Below, in pieces: positions 60,226 through 64,000 of a stretch of DNA of 64,000 bases. Position 1 is the first letter of the stretch, and every line of letters starts with the position of its first letter. Source of the stretch: Paraburkholderia ginsengiterrae (GTDB taxonomy: Bacteria; Pseudomonadota; Gammaproteobacteria; Burkholderiales; Burkholderiaceae); NCBI RefSeq assembly GCF_001645125.1, contig NZ_LXKA01000176.1, positions 62,001 to 126,000 on the forward strand, read 5' to 3'. The position numbers and the translations under genes are program-made. The notes beneath the pieces are model-generated. The model had not been told where the DNA came from. It made no database searches and saw nothing but the letters and a program-made list of their open reading frames with translations.

Positions 60226-61239
60226 TCAGTGGTTGGCAACGACGACCTTGCCGATCATGTTGCCGGCCTCGACCAGCGCATGCGCTTCGATGAGACTGGT
60301 GGCATTGATGCCGTCAATGCGTCTGGTCACGGTGTGCTTGAGGCGGCCCTGATCAACCAGTTCCGCCGCGCGGCGCAGCAAAGCGTGCTGCCGTGCCATG
60401 GTGTCGGTGGTGAACATCGCGCGCGTGAACATCAGCTCCCAGTGAATCGAAATAGATTTCCCCTTAAATGGGCCGATGTCCAGTCCCACCGGGTCGTCGA
60501 TCAGTGCAAATTGGCCTTCCGGACAAAGCACGGAGGCGATTTGAGGCACATAGGCGGCGCTATTGCTCAACCCGGCAACGTGGGTGACGTGCTCGATACC
60601 GAGCGCGGCCAACTGGGGTGCCCAGGCCTGATAGTGATCGAGGACGTAATGTGCGCCATGGGCCAGCACCCACTCGCGGGTTTCCGGCCGCGAGGCCGTG
60701 CCGATGACGGTCATGCCAGTCAACTCGCGCGCCAGTTGGGTCAGAATCGAACCGACGCCACCAGCCGCTCCAATGACGAGCAGCACGTTATTGTCGGTCG
60801 GGTCCGCTGCGTGAACACGCAGACGGTCGAACAGCAGCTCCCACGCAGTGATCGTCGTCAGCGGCAACGACGCGGCCGCGGCGAAGTCCAGTGAGATCGG
60901 CATAGGTCCGACGATGCGCTCGTCCACGGCGTGCAGTTCGCTGTTGCTGCCGGGCCGCTTGATGTCACCCGCGTACCAGACACGGTCGCCTGCCTTGAAG
61001 CGGGTTGCCAGCGGACCGGTCGCGCGGACGATTCCCGCCGCGTCCCAGCCGGCGATGCGCGCACCGCCTTCCGGAATATCTCCACCGCGCCGGATTTTGG
61101 TATCGACCGGGTTGACCGATACCGCTTTCACTTCCACCAGCAGATCGTGGTCGCGCAGCTCCGGCGTCGGCAGCTCGATATCCTGCAGCGCCTGCGGGTG
61201 GCTGATGGGATGGTTCTGATAGAAGCCAATTGCTTTCAT
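60226..61239 (-). CDS. zinc-independent MDR-type quinone/alkenal oxidoreductase
   Basis: A 337-residue medium-chain dehydrogenase. Features: V-S-V-N-P-V-D-T-K-I-R-R-G, A-G-W-D-A-A-G-I-V, and the nucleotide motif V-I-G-A-A-G-G-V-G-S-I. The structural and catalytic zinc cysteines are missing, as in quinone oxidoreductases. It probably reduces quinones or enals with NADPH. It heads a leftward operon with the GlcG-like gene and is divergent from a LysR gene (91-bp gap), which probably controls it. Confidence 0.88.
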   Translation of the reverse strand: MKAIGFYQNHPISHPQALQDIELPTPELRDHDLLVEVKAVSVNPVDTKIRRGGDIPEGGARIAGWDAAGIVRATGPLATRFKAGDRVWYAGDIKRPGSNSELHAVDERIVGPMPISLDFAAAASLPLTTITAWELLFDRLRVHAADPTDNNVLLVIGAAGGVGSILTQLARELTGMTVIGTASRPETREWVLAHGAHYVLDHYQAWAPQLAALGIEHVTHVAGLSNSAAYVPQIASVLCPEGQFALIDDPVGLDIGPFKGKSISIHWELMFTRAMFTTDTMARQHALLRRAAELVDQGRLKHTVTRRIDGINATSLIEAHALVEAGNMIGKVVVANH

Positions 61240-61330
61240 GCACGTGGTCTCCAAGGGTGATTGAGACCATGTTATCTTTCGTCGATATACGGATAAATAC
61301 CCGCCGAACCCAAACAATTTCTGGATTTCA

Positions 61331-62275
61331 ATGAAAATGATTCGACTCGATGACGTTCAGATCTTTGTACACACGGTGGACTACGGCAGCTTCTCGGAGG
61401 CGGCGCGCCAGTTGAATATCGCGCCCGCACATGCGAGTGCGTCAGTGCAGCGACTCGAAAAGGCGCTGGACACGCGCCTGTTCACCCGTTCGACGCGAAG
61501 CATGCAACTTTCGGACGCCGGGGAGCGATACCTGCCGCATGCGCGGGTCATGATTGGCGCGCTGGAGCAAGGCCAGCAGGCCCTGGCCGACGGCCGGGGG
61601 GCGCTGTCCGGGCCGCTGCGGCTGTCCGCTCCGTCTGACTTTGGTCGAAACCTGCTGTTACCGTGGCTGGATGAATTTCAGCACCGGCACCCTGGTTTGT
61701 CGCTGCACGTGAAAATAAGCGACCGTGCGGCCGACCTCATCCGCCAGCCGCTGGATGCGGTCGTGCGCTACGGAGCGCTGCCAGATTCGTCTCTTCTGGC
61801 CATGAAACTGGTCGACAACAATCGACGGGCATTGTGTGCCGCGCCGTCATACCTCGAACGGCATGGCGCACCGGCCAAAGTTGAGGATCTGAGGCGACAC
61901 AACTGCCTTCGGTACGTCTGGAGTGAGCAGATACATGAACGCTGGCACTTTACCCCGCCTGGCGGCGAGCGCACCGTGGCCGTCACAGGCAATCGCATCA
62001 GCGACGATGCCGATGCAGTTCGTCGCTGGGCGATAGCCGGGGAAGGCCTTGTCTACAAGTCGCGGCTGGACCTCATTGACGATCTGAAGGCAGGTCGGCT
62101 GGTGGAGTTATTTCCCCCGGAGTATTGCGACCTCGCGCCGCTGCACTTGATTTGTGCTCACCGTGCGCAACTGTCGCCGGCGATTAACGCGTTGCATGCT
62201 TTCTTGCGGGAGCGCTGCACTGCATTGCTTGCCAGCCATCCATCCGGAGGCACTCAGGCTGTACTCGCGATTTAA
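61331..62275 (+). CDS. LysR-family regulator
   Basis: A 314-residue LTTR. The helix-turn-helix is F-V-H-T-V-D-Y-G-S-F-S-E-A-A-R-Q-L-N-I then S-V-Q-R-L-E-K-A-L; the effector domain begins G-P-L-R-L-S-A-P-S-D-F-G-R and resembles the DsdC/AaeR-type CrgA subgroup. Divergent from the oxidoreductase/GlcG operon, the usual LTTR layout. The 91-bp gap must hold its operator. Confidence 0.92.
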   Translation: MKMIRLDDVQIFVHTVDYGSFSEAARQLNIAPAHASASVQRLEKALDTRLFTRSTRSMQLSDAGERYLPHARVMIGALEQGQQALADGRGALSGPLRLSAPSDFGRNLLLPWLDEFQHRHPGLSLHVKISDRAADLIRQPLDAVVRYGALPDSSLLAMKLVDNNRRALCAAPSYLERHGAPAKVEDLRRHNCLRYVWSEQIHERWHFTPPGGERTVAVTGNRISDDADAVRRWAIAGEGLVYKSRLDLIDDLKAGRLVELFPPEYCDLAPLHLICAHRAQLSPAINALHAFLRERCTALLASHPSGGTQAVLAI

Positions 62276-62544
62276 TTGGCCGCCTACAGGACGCAGCGGA
62301 CGTCTGAATGTCCGAACCCCGTTGCCCGCGAAGGTCGTCTGTTGGCCGACAGCCGCCCGACTTGGGCGGCAGCTGACCCAAGGCGGTCTTTCAGGCCGAT
62401 GCAGCGGAACGTCCGGTGTTCGGCCGTAAGAAAAGCTTTGCAGTAAGCCGAATCCCGGCCGCCCCTCTACACGTCTAAAAGTGGCGTCACGTTGGCGCGC
62501 CGAAACCGTCGTCATCAGCCAGGAAGGCCATCGCGCCGAGTCAG
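62276..62544. other. 269-bp intergenic region with hairpin GCCGCCC/GGGCGGC
   Basis: A stem GCCGCCC-N5-GGGCGGC lies at 62352-62370 without a T run, and CGGAC-N8-GTCCG lies at the left. No open frame with coding character. It separates two convergent genes and probably acts as a transcription end. Confidence 0.4.
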
Positions 62545-64000
62545 TCACGGCTGCGGTTTCAAGCGGCCTAGCTGCGTGGCGTCCCCAACGGGCAACGTGA
62601 AATAAAACGTCGCGCCTTGATCCGCGTTATTTTCGGCCCAAAGCCGCCCCCCGTGCATCTCGATAATCGAGCGGCTGATCGACAATCCGAGGCCAAGGCC
62701 TTCGCGCTTCGAGGTAAAGAACGGTTTGAATATCATCGCGAGCTGGCTGCTGGATAGGCCAGGCCCGCGGTCGCGCACCGCGACGCGCACTGTCCCGGGA
62801 CTCTCTAACGTGATGAACACGGCCACTACGCGATCGCTAGCCGGACGACTTTCCATCGCATCGAACGCGTTGAGCAAGAGATTGAGCGTGACTTGCTGCA
62901 ACTGCACCTTGTCGCCGCGCACTGTGGGCAGATTGGCATCGATGTCGAGTGACACGCACACGCCTCGCAGGATCGCGTCGCTATGCAGCAACAGCACAAC
63001 GTCGCGGATCACAGCGGCAAGATCGAGCGACGCGATTTCCCGCTCGCCTTTCTTGACGAGCGCGCGAATCCGTCGAATCACCTGGATCGCGCGGTCGTTG
63101 TCCTGGACGATGTCTTTCAGTATCTCGCGCACTTCGGCCAGATCAACCGAATCGGTTGCCATAAACCGCTGCGCGGCCTGCGCGTTGATCTGGATCGCGG
63201 TAAGCGGCTGGTTCAGTTCATGCGCGAGCGACGCCGCAAGTTCGCCCATCGTCGATACGCGCGTCACATGGGCCAGTTCCTGCCGGTTACGGTAAAGTTC
63301 ATACCGCTCGGATCTGTCGACAATGACCGCGAGCAAAGCCACCTCATCTTCGAAGCGGAGCGTATTGAGTCCGGCTTCGATCAGGAACTCGGTTCCGTCC
63401 TTGCGCCGCGCGAACAGATCGCGAGGTGCCCCGACCACCCCAGACTGTGCCATGGAGGAAAGCGTGGCTTGCGGCGTGGAGTCGCTGCCGCCCAGCAACT
63501 GCGAAACGAGCATCGTCGCAGGCTTTCCGCTCAGCTCGTCACTTCGATACCCAAAGAGCTTTTCGGTCTTCTCATTGGCCAACACGATCCGGCCTTGTTG
63601 ATCAACCATAAGAATCGCAATCGGCAGGAACTCCAGAGCGCGCCTGAATTTTTCTTCCGCCTGTCGGCGGTCGGTGATGTCGATGCAAGAACCGATATAG
63701 CCGAGAAACGCGCCGCGGTCGTCCAACCGCGGCACGCCGGTATCGAGGATCCAGCAATACTCGCCATCCCGTCTTCGCAGACGGTATTCCATCGTGAAAT
63801 TCTTGCGCGCGTCAAAAGACGTTACGTAAACATCCAGGCACTGCCCAAGATCGTCCGGGTGCACGCCTTCTGACCACCCGTTGCCCATTTCCTGCTCAAG
63901 CGTGCGGCCCGTAAAATCCAGCCATGGCTTGTTGAAAAACGTACACAGCCGAGCGGGATCCGACATCCAGATCATCACTGGAGCTGTGTCCGCCATCGCG
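62545..64000 (-). CDS. PAS-domain sensor histidine kinase (partial, 5' end off window)
   Basis: At least 484 residues; the frame continues beyond 64000, and the Met at 63996 is inside a PAS motif (M-A-D-T-A-P-V-M-I-W-M-S-D), so it is not the start. Two PAS domains (about 1-115 and 120-235) are followed by a DctB/FixL-like kinase: H-box A-H-E-L-N-Q-P-L-T-A-I, N-box Q-V-T-L-N-L-L-L-N-A-F-D-A-M, G1 D-R-G-P-G-L, G2 G-L-G-L-G-L-S-I-S-R. Cytosolic in the visible part. The partner regulator must be outside the window. Confidence 0.9.
   Translation of the reverse strand, partial: AMADTAPVMIWMSDPARLCTFFNKPWLDFTGRTLEQEMGNGWSEGVHPDDLGQCLDVYVTSFDARKNFTMEYRLRRRDGEYCWILDTGVPRLDDRGAFLGYIGSCIDITDRRQAEEKFRRALEFLPIAILMVDQQGRIVLANEKTEKLFGYRSDELSGKPATMLVSQLLGGSDSTPQATLSSMAQSGVVGAPRDLFARRKDGTEFLIEAGLNTLRFEDEVALLAVIVDRSERYELYRNRQELAHVTRVSTMGELAASLAHELNQPLTAIQINAQAAQRFMATDSVDLAEVREILKDIVQDNDRAIQVIRRIRALVKKGEREIASLDLAAVIRDVVLLLHSDAILRGVCVSLDIDANLPTVRGDKVQLQQVTLNLLLNAFDAMESRPASDRVVAVFITLESPGTVRVAVRDRGPGLSSSQLAMIFKPFFTSKREGLGLGLSISRSIIEMHGGRLWAENNADQGATFYFTLPVGDATQLGRLKPQP

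Noticed and set aside
1-64000. tRNA/rRNA genes, CRISPR arrays, insertion sequences, integrase or phage structural genes
   Set aside because: Looked for conserved motifs and repeats on both strands and saw none; the T4-type lysozyme is better explained by its PAAR and inhibitor neighbours than by a prophage.

Overview
The window looks like one replicon segment of a Paraburkholderia/Burkholderia-type betaproteobacterium. It has high GC by eye, many Burkholderiaceae-style accessory catabolic islands (hydroxyproline, quinate/shikimate, fructose-type ABC, GH42 galactoside ABC), orphan type VI secretion (T6SS) PAAR genes and DUF4148/DUF1311 proteins. No rRNA, tRNA, CRISPR array, transposase or replication origin was recognised.

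Layout. 0-2.4 kb: small stress/metabolic genes (SnoaL-like, a decaying ORF, RbsD/FucU mutarotase, DoxX, a hypothetical) closed by a strong terminator. 2.4-6.6 kb: two MFS transporters (DHA2 and MHS types) and an orphan, atypical OmpR-type response regulator. 6.6-12.4 kb: trans-4-hydroxy-L-proline catabolism, with a DapA-type deaminase divergent from an epimerase and a three-subunit D-hydroxyproline dehydrogenase, plus a PAS-AraC regulator; the final alpha-ketoglutarate semialdehyde dehydrogenase is not here. 12.4-13.6 kb: three small orphan genes. 13.7-19.5 kb: quinate/shikimate to protocatechuate module (QuiC-type dehydratase divergent from aroQ, a quinate/shikimate dehydrogenase and an MFS importer) with a convergent TetR. 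19.6-22.3 kb: amine oxidase-like flavoprotein and an ECF sigma/anti-sigma pair. 22.4-23.6 kb: a deletion scar joining the 3' halves of a DapA-family gene and a LysR gene. 23.7-26.0 kb: a four-gene PAAR / T4-type lysozyme / LprI-like inhibitor cassette, bracketed by two related hairpin sequences. 26.5-29.6 kb: a large class A PBP-like protein. 29.7-33.9 kb: ROK regulator with an frcBCA-like sugar ABC importer. 34.2-35.0 kb: YcgR-like PilZ flagellar brake. 35.3-43.0 kb: LacI-controlled GH42 beta-galactosidase and its CUT1 ABC importer. 43.3-46.8 kb: an LprI-like protein and then an unusual three-gene operon. 47-53 kb: deaminase, DUF4148, thioredoxin-like, GFA protein, two-component system and a cNMP-binding flavoprotein. 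53.3-64 kb: secreted beta-propeller, DUF2322, sterol desaturase-like and ICMT-like membrane enzymes, MFS plus DeoR, GlcG-like, oxidoreductase plus LysR, and a PAS histidine kinase cut by the window edge.

The most interesting candidate system is the 44.06-46.78 kb operon. Its first gene encodes a Crp-like protein (cyclic-nucleotide-binding domain plus winged helix) whose C-terminus resembles the FliG motor domain. It is followed directly by MotA-like and MotB-like stator genes, with no other flagellar genes nearby. It reads as a self-contained ion-driven motor module with a built-in nucleotide sensor. Other items worth a second look are the lysozyme/inhibitor PAAR cassette with its covarying flanking hairpins, twin ~80 bp regulatory boxes shared by two neighbouring genes (47.9 and 48.7 kb), tandem covarying hairpins inside the GH42/ABC operon, and the dapA/lysR deletion scar.
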